64,000 nucleotides of DNA, taken from HXMU1420-2 sp034670145 (lineage in GTDB: Bacteria; Pseudomonadota; Alphaproteobacteria; Rhodobacterales; Rhodobacteraceae). The notes below the pieces were generated by a model. The model had not been told where the DNA came from. It saw only the letters and a list, made by a program, of their open reading frames with translations, and searched no databases. Below, piece by piece: positions 17,597 through 26,475 of this stretch; positions within the stretch are counted from its first letter, which is position 1, and the number at the start of each line of letters is the position of its first letter. The position numbers and the translations under genes were made by a program. The DNA lies in NCBI GenBank assembly GCA_034670145.1, contig JAXMOA010000017.1, forward strand, positions 1 to 64,000, given 5' to 3'.

Positions 17597-17978
17597 CTGT
17601 CCGTCCTTGTTCGCCTTGACGCCAACACGAACAGATTTTCGACCCCAAGTCTTTGATCTCGGTCAAAGCTTCAGCGATACAGCACATCCGGGTCATTCTC
17701 TTCCGGCAGCCCGCCCGTCGCCCCAACCCCGAGACCTCCCCCAAACCGCCCGCGCCTGACCGTCCAATCCGTCGCACCGCAAAAGCCCAAGCCACCACAG
17801 CGCCAGTCAACACCGCGGCGCACAGCGGTTGTGGGAGCAAAACGCAGCAAAAGCGGGCTTTCCTACCCTAGCGACCGTGCATCTCTTCACACCAAACCGC
17901 CCTTGACCGACCAGCGGCCCAAGCAAGGCAGGGGCATCCGGCTCAGGTACTTGACAGGCAACGCTTCCAATCGACCTA
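17597..17978. other. Intergenic region at the left edge of the accessory segment
   Basis: This 382-bp stretch lies between the PPK2 start and the stop of the cadherin/VCBS-type gene. Besides the PPK2 promoter it holds the 54-bp repeat at 17790-17843. Open frames here have no recognisable product. The end of the neighbouring gene looks truncated, so a rearrangement breakpoint may lie near 17850-17979. Confidence 0.4.
17790..17843. repeat. Short dispersed repeat, copy 1
   Basis: About 54 bp starting AGCCACCACAGCGCCAGTCA are repeated in the same orientation at 20316-20369 with a handful of mismatches. The two copies enclose the cadherin/VCBS-type gene and repeat A. The stretch has no recognised coding content. 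Confidence 0.5.
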
Positions 17979-19613
17979 TTAGAAAATGAAGTCGTCCACC
18001 CCGTTAATCGTAATTACGACGCTTTCTGAAACGCTTCCACCATTCCCATCGTCTATGAGTAGATTATAGGTTTGATCAACAGATTCATTCGAACCCAATT
18101 CCGCAAACTCTGCGTTATCCATCTCGAAAATCCAATCAACAGCTCCTTCGCCGTCTCCTGTGCTGTCATCAAGTGTAAAGGTAAAAGTCCCGGCGTAATC
18201 TTCACCGGCGGGTGTCACGGTAATAGTATGCGTGTCAGACAGGTCGTCGTCGGTAAACGAAATCGTACCGGACGTGGAGAGTTGGTCCGGTTCACTTTCC
18301 TGCACAACCAACAAATTATCAATCGAGTTTGTATTCTCTTGCAGACCTGGAGATCCATAGCTCAATCCTGCACCACCAACAATGTACAATTGATCCAAAT
18401 CGAACGAGATCGGGCCCAGATCCTCCGAAAAAGAAAACGAATTCTCTCCATCTGAGACATCGATTGTAATCTGCCCACCAGGGACATAGCTGACGGTAAA
18501 GTAATAGGTTGTTCCATAGTCTACTTGGAAGGGCATATAGTGTGGACCGCCCGGTGAATAGCGCGGTTGATCCGCTTCGTAATGCTCGACCCAAAGATGG
18601 GTGTTGCTGTAATTCGAGTCAGATCGATATAATGACATCCCGATCCCTTCCACCGGAATGTGACTAAAGATTCCTTCGAAGCCGCTCTGCGAGTTCATCA
18701 AGCCAATCCGCGGCCCGCCAGATTCATCGGGACCCGTCTGGTACTCGAAGCTGATTGTAATCTCGCCATCACCGGCGCTTTCGTCTAAAGGAACCGCAAT
18801 CGTCAGTGCTCCACCGCCACGATTGTAGAAGTTATTCAGCCGGTCTGGATTGATCTCAGCTGTCAAATGAAGTTGGTTGTCGCCGATCTCGGCAAAGTTG
18901 GAATCTACAGACTGTCCAGCTGCGTTGGTGTAAGGTGAGTTGGTCTCAGCGACTTCAACCCACCCGCCTCCGACATAGTCAGAATCCTGCCGATCAAAAT
19001 CGTCGAAGAACAGAACATCGGTGTCAGTTTGTCTCGTTAAGCTACCGGTTACGTCGGCATCCGAAACGATCGGAGCGTCATTCGCATCCTGAACATGGAC
19101 GACAATAGTCTGCGTATCAGTCTGATTTCCCGTTGCATCGCTTGCTTGGACGATTACTTCGAATATGAACGCGTCGCTTTCGAAATCGGGGGCCGCCAGC
19201 AACGTCAACGCACCCGTTTCTTCATCAATATCAAACATAGACGCGTCGACACCACCGGTGATTGAATATGCTACTTGATCGTCTTGAGGATCATTGGCCG
19301 AAACGATCGTTACTTCGGTTGTGTTTTCTTCAATATAAACAACGGCGTCCTGTCCTCCGCCGTCGGAGGTGATGGCTAGGGCAAGACCTTTGGCCTGCAA
19401 CTGCTCGATCAAATCTTCAAGGATCGTTTGTGCATCTGTTTTGGATGGGGCAAGATCATAAATCGCATCAATAACTTCCTCGTCCGGCACATGTCCGTTG
19501 GTTGCTATCGCGGCCAGGTAATCTTGCAATTTTGAGGCCAGTTGTGGATGGCTGTCTATAGCCTTGTTTTTCAAGAGAAGCGCTTCAAACGATCTGATAC
19601 TACCTTTGCTCAC
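17979..19613 (-). CDS. Cadherin/VCBS-type repeat protein, probably C-terminally truncated
   Basis: This is a 544-residue acidic, aspartate-rich surface-type protein. After a helical N-terminal 85 residues it has a cadherin-like repeat (ENTTEVTIVSAND to VHVQDANDAP, about residues 95-185), a middle lectin/concanavalin-like region with FFDDFDR, and a C-terminal VCBS-like repeat (GTISFTDDDLSDTHTITVTP to VITINGVDD). The protein stops at exactly the position where VCBS proteins go on with a further repeat or secretion signal, and no RTX repeats follow. GTG at 19613 follows AAAGGA with 7-nt spacing. I infer a truncated adhesin; secretion may be lost. Confidence 0.65.
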   Translation of the reverse strand: MSKGSIRSFEALLLKNKAIDSHPQLASKLQDYLAAIATNGHVPDEEVIDAIYDLAPSKTDAQTILEDLIEQLQAKGLALAITSDGGGQDAVVYIEENTTEVTIVSANDPQDDQVAYSITGGVDASMFDIDEETGALTLLAAPDFESDAFIFEVIVQASDATGNQTDTQTIVVHVQDANDAPIVSDADVTGSLTRQTDTDVLFFDDFDRQDSDYVGGGWVEVAETNSPYTNAAGQSVDSNFAEIGDNQLHLTAEINPDRLNNFYNRGGGALTIAVPLDESAGDGEITISFEYQTGPDESGGPRIGLMNSQSGFEGIFSHIPVEGIGMSLYRSDSNYSNTHLWVEHYEADQPRYSPGGPHYMPFQVDYGTTYYFTVSYVPGGQITIDVSDGENSFSFSEDLGPISFDLDQLYIVGGAGLSYGSPGLQENTNSIDNLLVVQESEPDQLSTSGTISFTDDDLSDTHTITVTPAGEDYAGTFTFTLDDSTGDGEGAVDWIFEMDNAEFAELGSNESVDQTYNLLIDDGNGGSVSESVVITINGVDDFIF

Positions 19614-19938
19614 AATGTTTCCTTTCAAAAATTCTTGATGGTATTTTAGCTACAATGCCTGTCTAAGCAAATATTTTCCGTATTTCGGTGACAAATGACT
19701 TGTGAGGCTTCGCTTTAGAGAGTTCGCAATTTCAAGTATGACCCATTTTTTCCTTGAAAGATGCTGTGGAATTTTCAGCCGGCCTTTTAGGGTTTTCCAA
19801 CAAAATTTTTCTAACAACCCTTTGCTGAATTTTTCGTGTTTTTGAATGTTCACAATTGGTGATTGGGACAGTCGGCGGCAACAGGCGCGTGGAGGTCAAA
19901 AGGCGGCAGAGTGGCGTGCAGTTTCTGAGGCATTTCGG
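19614..19938. other. AT-rich leader region
   Basis: About 325 bp lie upstream of the cadherin/VCBS-type gene and are clearly richer in A and T than the flanking core genes. The region carries that gene's ribosome site and, presumably, its promoter. No protein in it is recognisable. Repeat copy A begins at its right end. Confidence 0.4.
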
Positions 19939-20299
19939 GACCCCGTCAGCAAGCCACACAGGCGCGGATTTTTCTGGCGTTCCCCTGCCTGTGATCAACG
20001 GGGTTAGGGAGAGGGGCAGGGGCACCCCGTGCCGCTCCAATGCGGGGTTGGGGATCGGAGCGGATCAGGGTCGGAACGTGCAACTGTCCTGGGGGTCTAT
20101 TTTTGGATAAATGATTTATATCAATAACTTAACTATATTTCCCAGCTGGGACATTTTCCGAAAACCCCGGTTTTCCCCTCAGGGCAGCGCCTTGAGGTAG
20201 GCAGCAATCGCCGCGCGATCCTGGGGGGGCAATTGGGACATGCCCCGGATCACCTCCACCATTTGCCCGCCGGCGCTGTCATAATCGGGGGTGAATCCG
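19939..20299. repeat. Long direct repeat, copy A (with 121 bp of cytochrome c 3' end)
   Basis: This about 361-bp block matches 40700-41066 (copy C) and, up to 20220, 24602-24883 (copy B), all in the same orientation. Bases 20179-20299 read as identical to 40946-41066, the last 40 codons and stop of the dihaem cytochrome c gene. The hairpin block after that stop is also present. Similarity to C ends sharply after GTGAATCCG at 20299. It is a partial copy of the cytochrome locus and is not expressed as a protein. Confidence 0.85.
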
Positions 20300-20315
20300 T
20301 CCGGGACCTCCCCCT

Positions 20316-20369
20316 AGCCACCGCAGCGCCAGTCACCACCGCCGTACACAGCAGTTGTCGGAGCAAAAC
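20316..20369. repeat. Short dispersed repeat, copy 2
   Basis: The direct repeat partner of 17790-17843. It begins 16 bp after repeat A ends and runs from AGCCACCGCAGCGCCAGTCA to GAGCAAAACA. Confidence 0.5.
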
Positions 20370-20390
20370 ACCCCGTGGCATGGCTGGCAC

Positions 20391-20433
20391 TTTCGGCCCA
20401 GTGCGGACCTTCGTTCATCCTGCACCGAACGAC
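20391..20433. repeat. Dispersed intergenic repeat (CGGACCTTCGTTCATCC type)
   Basis: The sequence GTGCGGACCTTCGTTCATCC and its flanks recur almost unchanged at 23151-23192. Looser relatives with GCGGCCATTCGTGC or CGCTTTCCGCCC cores are found near 21963-22075, 24484-24528, 29508-29553 and 40601-40640. It lies in the leader of the FAD oxidoreductase gene. Confidence 0.5.
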
Positions 20434-20623
20434 GGTTCAGAGCCCGTTTTCTGATCGCTGCAACGCGCTCAAACGGCTGCATACCACGCCAACTCGACCT
20501 TTCACTTGCAGCGCCTTTCTGGATCGCCATTAATGAACAGGGCAGATTGCATGTGCGCCAGACGCTCGCGATTGCGCGTATTCAGGCGACCATCCCCGTC
20601 GTCTGAAACCTTTGGAGGTATCT

Positions 20624-21850
20624 ATGAAATCGGATGTTCAGGTTGCCGTGATCGGCGGAGGCATCGTCGGAGCCTCGGTCTTGTACTGGCTTGCCAAGAT
20701 GGGATGGACAGATTCACTGCTTCTTGAGCGGCGCGAATTGACGTCCGGTTCGACATGGCATTCGGCTGGCAACACGACCTACTTCGGTCCCTATCCCGCC
20801 ATGACAAAGCTGTTTGCCGGCTCAATTCGCACCTATTTGCAGGCCGAGGCCGAAAGCGGACAGTCTGTTTCGTTCCACCAGACTGGCAGCCTGCGTCTGG
20901 CAGCGACCGAGCGGGAGTTGAAACTGTTCCATACCTACAAGCCGAGGTATGATGAATTGGGGATCCCGTTTCACATCCGCACGCCCAAAGAAGTCGCGGA
21001 TCTGCATCCTCTTCTTGATGTCTCCGGGATATTTGGTGCGGCCCATACCCCCACTGACGGACATGTCGATCCGACCGGGACGACGCAGGCGCTGGCATTG
21101 GCAGCCCGCAAAATGGGGGCCACGGTGGAACGGCACTGCCCTGTGACTGCACTTGCGCGGGATGGCGGCCACTGGGTGATCGAGACTGCGAACGGTACCG
21201 TTCGCGCCTCCAATGTCGTCGTGGCGACATCTTTCTGGGCCCGCGAAATGTTGAAGCCCCTTGGTTTGAACCTGCCTGTCTACGCGACCCAGCACCAAGA
21301 GGTGATCACACAGTCGATCCCTGGCCTTGAAGCGCTCGATCACGAAGTGCCTGCTTGGCGCGACAGCTACATGTCCGGCAGCGTGCGTCAGGAAGCAAAG
21401 GGCGTTCTTGCCGGGGTATATGAGGCCGAACCCAAATTTTGGGCGCTGGATGGTATCCCTGAGGATTTCAAAGAAGATCTCTTCCCAGCGGAACTTGATC
21501 GCATCATGCCGCATCTGGAACGATTAATTGAACGGATGCCGAGTTTTGGCGAAGCGGGTATCAAGGTCGTCAACAATGGCCCGATGTGCTGGACGCCCGA
21601 CGGGTTGCCAATGATTGGGCCGATGCCAGACCAGGACGGACTTTGGCTTGCCACAGGGTTTAATGTGGGGATCGGCACGGGCGGCGGAAGCGCCGAGTTT
21701 CTGGCCCATTGGATGACAACAGGTAAACCGCCTTTCGATCTGGGAATCGTCCACGCTGATCGGTTTGGCAATGAAATGAGCCGCGAAGCGGCACTCGCCG
21801 CCATTCGCAGTGTCTATGCGGTCGGCTACGAGCTTCCCGATCATTTTTGA
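20624..21850 (+). CDS. FAD-dependent oxidoreductase of the DAO / dimethylglycine dehydrogenase type
   Basis: This 408-residue protein has an N-terminal dinucleotide-binding motif VAVIGGGIVGAS (residues 6-17) and the DAO-family GSTWHSAGNTT segment, where dimethylglycine/sarcosine dehydrogenases bind FAD. The late NNGPMCWTPDGLPMIGPMP and GFNVGIGTGGGSAEFLA are typical of that family. The related roseobacter proteins usually carry a C-terminal folate-binding GcvT domain of about 400 residues, which is missing here; the protein ends at VGYELPDHF. It oxidises an N-methylated or other amine with FAD as acceptor, substrate unknown. The ATG at 20624 follows GGAGG. Confidence 0.75.
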   Translation: MKSDVQVAVIGGGIVGASVLYWLAKMGWTDSLLLERRELTSGSTWHSAGNTTYFGPYPAMTKLFAGSIRTYLQAEAESGQSVSFHQTGSLRLAATERELKLFHTYKPRYDELGIPFHIRTPKEVADLHPLLDVSGIFGAAHTPTDGHVDPTGTTQALALAARKMGATVERHCPVTALARDGGHWVIETANGTVRASNVVVATSFWAREMLKPLGLNLPVYATQHQEVITQSIPGLEALDHEVPAWRDSYMSGSVRQEAKGVLAGVYEAEPKFWALDGIPEDFKEDLFPAELDRIMPHLERLIERMPSFGEAGIKVVNNGPMCWTPDGLPMIGPMPDQDGLWLATGFNVGIGTGGGSAEFLAHWMTTGKPPFDLGIVHADRFGNEMSREAALAAIRSVYAVGYELPDHF

Positions 21851-21962
21851 GAACATCCGCCCGGACGCCAATAAAATGGTCGCGAACTGCCAAATGTTGC
21901 CACTGGTGACAAGCGCAGCGAACGACGGCAAAGCCCCCCGTTGCAGACCTTAGGGCGTTGCG

Positions 21963-22007
21963 CAGTGAATGACCGCTTTCCGCCCGTTCCGTCAATCGCG
22001 AACGGCC
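21963..22007. repeat. Dispersed intergenic repeat (CGCTTTCCGCCCGTTCC type)
   Basis: ACCGCTTTCCGCCCGTTCC followed by GTCAATCGCGAACGGCC is nearly repeated at 29508-29553. It sits in the 275-bp gap between the FAD oxidoreductase stop and the convergent LpxL-type gene, where I see no other feature. Confidence 0.45.
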
Positions 22008-22125
22008 CTGACCGGACTTTGACCGCTCCGTACTACGCTGCACTGCAGCTTTCGCATTGCGGCCATTCGTGCATCCTTGAAGCATTTCTTCAGCTAAAAC
22101 GTCTGTCCGCGGACTACAATGATCC

Positions 22126-23001
22126 TCAGACACCATCCCAACGTCTCAACATCCAGTACCACTGCTCTGGATTAGTCATGATCCGCGCAGATAGACTGTC
22201 ATTAAAGGCACGTGTCATGGTGATGGCGTCAGTGTGCGGGATTGGGGCTTCGAATTCCACACGAAATCCATTCCCATCTTCAGTGCGAATACCATATGCG
22301 GCTATCATGGGAAGATCGTATTTGAGAGCAAGCTGGGCCGCCGAGAGAGACGTCAAGGCGTCATGTCCAAGAAACGGTATCCGTACACCCTCCAAATATT
22401 TTTCGTCTAGCAAGATAGAAACAATGCCTCCACCCCTTAGGTGACGTACAAGCGCTTTGGTTCCCACACGGCCGGTTGCCAAAATCGGCTTGCCCCCTGC
22501 CTCAATACCAGCAAGCAAGCGGCGTTCGTAATGGCGGTTCTTTTGAGGGCGATACACTGCTCCGCTTTCAAGCCCGTGCATTTTGATCACAGCACGAACA
22601 GCTTCCCATTGTCCGAAATGGCCGGAAACGATAATTACGCCCTTGCCAGCCGCCTGCGCTTCTTTCAGGGCGACAAGACCAGGGCCAGAGGCGCGGAATT
22701 TATGGTGTTGGGTTTGAAATTCAGCATCGTGATAAATTTCAAAAAGGGTTCGCCCCATATGCCGACCCATATCTTGGCCAAGCTTAGCGCGCGCCCTGCG
22801 CTTCATGTTGGGAAAAACGCGCTTGGCTTCGCGGTTAAATCGGATCCGTGCAGGCGGGAACCAGCGCATGACCGTTCCAAATGTTGTCCCCAACCCACGA
22901 GACCGCAAATCAAACGTACGCCATCGAACAGCAGTCAACGCTGACCACAAAGGGAAGTATCTGGCGTGATGTAAAACTGATTTCAGAGTTGTGGAAAGCA
23001 T
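22126..23001 (-). CDS. LpxL/HtrB-type lipid A lauroyl acyltransferase family protein
   Basis: This is a 291-residue member of the lysophospholipid/lipid A acyltransferase family. SGHFGQWE (about residue 125-132) is the catalytic HX4E box, and AVYRPQKNRHYERRLL and VSILLDEKY match later family motifs. It should act at the inner membrane, adding an acyl chain to a lipid A precursor or a related lipid; the first 50 residues are only mildly hydrophobic. A weak ribosome site precedes the ATG at 23001. Since core genomes carry such a gene elsewhere, this island copy may modify surface lipid. Confidence 0.78.
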   Translation of the reverse strand: MLSTTLKSVLHHARYFPLWSALTAVRWRTFDLRSRGLGTTFGTVMRWFPPARIRFNREAKRVFPNMKRRARAKLGQDMGRHMGRTLFEIYHDAEFQTQHHKFRASGPGLVALKEAQAAGKGVIIVSGHFGQWEAVRAVIKMHGLESGAVYRPQKNRHYERRLLAGIEAGGKPILATGRVGTKALVRHLRGGGIVSILLDEKYLEGVRIPFLGHDALTSLSAAQLALKYDLPMIAAYGIRTEDGNGFRVEFEAPIPHTDAITMTRAFNDSLSARIMTNPEQWYWMLRRWDGV

Positions 23002-23150
23002 GACTCTGTATGATCGGGTTCAGCAGCAATACCAATCGAAAACGCAAGGGCGCCATATTCCAGGTCATATCCGTTACAGATTGTATCAATGGGCTGAGAT
23101 CGGGCTTGCAGGACTGCAGCGGTCCCCATCTTTCGCTGTGGTAATCTGCA

Positions 23151-23192
23151 GCCTTCGGCCTGGTGCGGACCTTCGTTCATCCTGCAGCGAAC
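23151..23192. repeat. Dispersed intergenic repeat, second CGGACCTTCGTTCATCC copy
   Basis: This copy matches 20391-20433 closely (GGTGCGGACCTTCGTTCATC, then CTGCAGCGAACG). It lies between the start of the LpxL-type gene and the end of the cyclase gene. Confidence 0.5.
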
Positions 23193-23208
23193 GGCTTTTT
23201 CAACGAAA

Positions 23209-24393
23209 TCAGCCCTGATCGGACACTGCTTTTCCAATCAGCCACCACGTGTCAGTGGGCCCAAATCCTTTTAGTTCGACAGTGCCGCGTGGCTCTAGAA
23301 CGTAATCGTTTGACAGGGCTTCGCGAGCGGACTGCGTCATTTGTATCCGCCCAGCCTCGCCGTGACTTTCCATCCGGCTGGCCATGTTTACCGTCTTTCC
23401 CCAAACGTCATAAAAGAGCTTTGTGTTGCCGATCACGCCTGCGACCGCTGGACCCGCATGCAAGCCAATCCGAACCTCCACATCATTGGGCATCTGTGCG
23501 GCGGATGCAATCATGTCCAACGCCAAATCAGCCACCCGTTGAACAGGGTTTTCGCAAGGATCGGGCGCTCCTGCAGCAACCATATAGGCGTCACCAATTG
23601 TTTTGATTTTTTCGAGCCCGTGCTTTCCAGCCAATGCATCAAATTTCGTGAAGACCTGGTTGAGAAACGCGACGACTTCCTCGGGCGGAAGCTTTGATGA
23701 TCTATCTGTGAACCCAACCAGGTCAGCAAACAGTATCGCGACGTCCGGCAATCGGTCTGCAATTGTAGCTTTGGGTTCATTTTTAAGTCGCGCAGAGATC
23801 TTTTCTGGAAGAAGATTGTAGAGCAGTGCCTCGGAACGTCCGTACTCGGCCTCCAATGCGTCATCTGACTTGCGCATTTCAGACACAAAAAATGCGGTAG
23901 TAGCGGCAAGTATTGCCAAAAGAGACACTGCGTTGGCAATTGCCATGCTCGCCTCGTCACCGACAACAACTACGCCGGGAAGCTGATCTCTGAAACCTAC
24001 GCAGGCCAAGTAGGCCAAACCGGATATAGCAGCAAAACCACTTGCTGCCAGACGGAACGATCTGGCGAAAACCAGAAAAGGGATAACGGTTCCAAGCAGA
24101 AAGAACTGATGTGCGCCTGACTCGTATCCAAACGTAAACGCAACAAATGTCATGTGAAGCAGGAAGACTGCCGATGTCACAAAGGGAGCGAGGTTGTTCC
24201 TCTCTTGGCGGCCAAGGCTGTAGGCAACAAGAAAACCGGCTGATACCAGCGCATTTTCGGTCGCAACAAACGGGTCTCCAGCAAATACATTCACGACCGC
24301 CCACAGCGCATTGACCAGGAAACCGGCAAGAGCCACGATCAATGTGGCACGAGCGTGCTTGGCATCCTGAAATCTATTCGCCGAAACCTGCAA
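23209..24393 (-). CDS. Membrane-bound class III adenylate cyclase
   Basis: This is a 394-residue protein. About six hydrophobic helices fill residues 17-170, then comes a class III catalytic domain (about 210-375). The residues for ATP cyclisation are visible: metal Asp in ILFADLVGFTD, Lys in KIKTIGDAYMV with the second Asp, the purine-selecting Asp in YDVWGKTVNMASRM, and the Asn and Arg of that same motif. It should make cAMP at the inner membrane. The start is a TTG with AAGGA 8 nt upstream. It is located between repeats A and B. Confidence 0.85.
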   Translation of the reverse strand: MQVSANRFQDAKHARATLIVALAGFLVNALWAVVNVFAGDPFVATENALVSAGFLVAYSLGRQERNNLAPFVTSAVFLLHMTFVAFTFGYESGAHQFFLLGTVIPFLVFARSFRLAASGFAAISGLAYLACVGFRDQLPGVVVVGDEASMAIANAVSLLAILAATTAFFVSEMRKSDDALEAEYGRSEALLYNLLPEKISARLKNEPKATIADRLPDVAILFADLVGFTDRSSKLPPEEVVAFLNQVFTKFDALAGKHGLEKIKTIGDAYMVAAGAPDPCENPVQRVADLALDMIASAAQMPNDVEVRIGLHAGPAVAGVIGNTKLFYDVWGKTVNMASRMESHGEAGRIQMTQSAREALSNDYVLEPRGTVELKGFGPTDTWWLIGKAVSDQG

Positions 24394-24490
24394 AGTGTTT
24401 CCATCCTTGAATGGTCAGCATGTGACAGGAGAGTCCAACACAATCAGTACTTCGGTCAAGTTCTTTGCGTCTGCATTGTCTGAACTGCGG

Positions 24491-24883
24491 CCACTCGTGC
24501 AGATCGCAGCGAATGGCCGCTTCCCGCCCACAAATGCCAAACGCTGCCCCTCCCACGAAATCCACCATCTTCCGTCGAACACCCCGGACCGGTCGTTTTG
24601 CGACCCCGTCAGTACGCCACACGGGCGCGGATTTGTCTGGTGTTCCCCTGCCTGTGATCAACCGGGTTAGGGAGAGGGGCAGGGGCACCTTGTGCCGCTC
24701 CAATGCGGGGTTGGGTATCGGAGCGGATCAGGGTTTGAATGTGCAACTGTCCCGGGGGTCTATTTCGGGATAAATGATGTATATCAAATACTTAACGACA
24801 TTTCCCAGCTGGGACATTTCCCGAAAACCCCGGTTTTCCCCTCAGGGCAGCGCCTTGAGGTAGGCGGCAATCGCCGCGCGATC
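24491..24883. repeat. Long direct repeat, copy B (with 42 bp of cytochrome c 3' end)
   Basis: This about 393-bp block is colinear with 40601-40987 (copy C). It includes the GCCCACAAATGCCAAACGCT segment missing from copy A, the shared middle part, the hairpin, and 24842-24883, the last 14 codons and stop of the cytochrome c gene. Similarity to C ends after CGCGATC at 24883. Its open frames (MERHKVPLPLS on the minus strand) are an effect of the repeat, not genes. Confidence 0.85.
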
Positions 24884-25139
24884 ATGGGATGGTCGAATTG
24901 GCGCTAGGCGGGACGGAGTTGCCGTTCGTTGTCGCCAGTTCAATGACCACTTTCTCAGATCCATCGCATCTCGGATTAAACTTGATCGCCAGTCGTTCAG
25001 GGATACCGGCCGCACGAAGCGCCTTTGAAAAAGTATCGACCCAGGTCCGATTGACTTCGCTATTGAATTCCCCAAGCGTGTCGGTCTGTATCGAATACCC
25101 TGGGGCCACTGTCATCAGTCGCTCTGCATAGAGGCGCAC
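24882..25139 (-). pseudogene. Unrecognised gene fragment between repeat B and a broken oxidoreductase
   Basis: A frame read from a GTG at 25139 encodes about 85 residues (MTVAPGYSIQTDTLGEFN, then VNRTWVDTFSKALRAAGIPE). It ends within repeat B only because the repeat supplies a stop. The frame continues without a start beyond 25139 to the junction at about 25147. It looks like the middle of a real protein cut at both ends, but I do not recognise the family. Confidence 0.3.
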
Positions 25140-25147
25140 GTCATCGG

Positions 25148-25699
25148 GGCGATCCGCAAACCGTCGTTGTTCATGCGGCGGCTGGCGGGCTCGGTCAACT
25201 ACTTGTTCAAGTCTGCGTTGCGCAAGGGGCTTATGTCATCGCGACCGCAGGTAGCGCGCAGGGTCGCGAAATTGCGCTATCGCTGGGTGCAGCATCTGCG
25301 GTGGATTATCGAAGTTCTGACTGCATCAGGGACATCATGGATTTGACGCATGGAAGAGGAGCCGATGTTGTCTTTGACGGGGTTGGTGCCGCCACATTTG
25401 AGACGTCCTTGCAGGTCGTTGCAGTCAGGGGCCACGTCGTCAGTTTCGGTGAGGCTTCGGGCGATATAGGTTCATGGGATATCGGTAGCTTTTCGTCCAA
25501 GTCACTTAGTATTTCTCGTCCGAACTATGGGCATTTTGCAGATAATTTCGCCGAACACGCACGTGCTTTCTTTGACATGGTAGCCGCTAGCGATGTTCAT
25601 ATTCAAAACCCTATCATCTATCCATTGCGTAGTGCGCAGCAGGCGCATGAGGATCTCGAAACAGGCCAGTTTTCGGGTGCAAGCGTTCTGGAGATTTAG
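25148..25699 (+). pseudogene. 5'-truncated quinone oxidoreductase (zinc-type alcohol dehydrogenase superfamily)
   Basis: From 25148 the frame reads GDPQTVVVHAAAGGLGQLL, the NADPH-binding motif in the middle of quinone oxidoreductases. It continues through VIATAGS, LGAASAVDYRSSD, GADVVFDGVGAATFE and RSAQQAHEDLETGQFSGASV to a natural stop at 25699. The first about 140 residues (substrate domain and start codon) are missing, being replaced at 25147 by unrelated sequence. The remaining frame is intact, so the truncation may be recent. Confidence 0.7.
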
Positions 25700-26192
25700 T
25701 TTCTGTTCAATGTCCTGGAGTCCAGGGACGACACAGGTTCAAAAGGGTTTCTTGATCCAATTGCCAAAGGATATCTGGCTTCATCAGTTCCAGTTAACGG
25801 CTCTTGTAAGCTGATTGGTGGCAAAACCCCTAAGCAACGTCGGGAATGGTTGGAGAAAGGCAACGTTCAGCTCGCCTAAATGTGATGGCACAAATTTTTC
25901 GAATTTGGTCCCCATGAGGTCCTTTGGTGATTGCTCGGGGCGGTGCTTGGGACTCGTTTATTGTTTGCGTTCTCTGAAGGGGGCCTGAATGGCCGCAATT
26001 GGTCCCGGCCTTCGACGCGAGTCTTTTTGCGTTGCAATTGATTGCTACGCGGCGAGCGCGCGCAGCATAAAATCACAATGGCCGAGGCGGGCTCTCTGCC
26101 GACCTCCGATGCAACGCAGCATCATGTGATGTGATGCCGTTTCAACGCCGGGTTGTCGATGTGGGAGGGCGTGGTGGATTGGAGGATTCATC
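25700..26192. other. Fragment region without a recognisable gene
   Basis: These 493 bp lie between the broken oxidoreductase and the broken recombinase. A frame ending at 25878 (TPKQRREWLEKGNVQLA) has a protein-like look but no start and no family I know. The rest shows nothing convincing on either strand. Confidence 0.35.
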
Positions 26193-26475
26193 ATGGAAAC
26201 ACCAAACTTACCCGCCATCCGCGCACTGCGTCCAGCCTGCAACAAAGGCCGGATCGTCGGCCAGAAAAGACCAAACATGTCTGGGCTATCAGGGTGCGGC
26301 TGGAGCTGGCCAAGAACCATCGCGATCTGGCCCTTTTCAATCTTGCCATCGACGGCAAACTGCGCGGCTGCGATCTGGTGAAGATGAAGGTGGTCGATGT
26401 CATGGCGTCAGGTCAAATCAAGGAACGCGCGCCAGTTCTGCAGAGCAAGACCCAGAAACCTGTGCGCTTTGCAAA
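26193..26475 (+). pseudogene. Tyrosine recombinase (integrase) remnant, frameshifted and truncated
   Basis: METPNLPAIRALRPACNKGR (from 26193) is the start of a recurring proteobacterial integrase. After VGQKRP at about 26272 the similarity moves to another frame, KHVWAIRVRLELAKNHRDLA, through KLRGCDLVKMKVVDVMASG and SKTQKPVRF at about 26475. The rest of the protein, including the catalytic R-H-R-Y region, is absent. A short deletion near 26272 would explain the frame change. It can have no activity and marks this segment as mobile DNA in the past. Confidence 0.75.

Noticed and set aside
17493..17840. A 115-residue minus-strand frame upstream of PPK2
   Set aside because: It overlaps the PPK2 start and the short repeat and has an odd Cys/Arg-rich composition with no motif.
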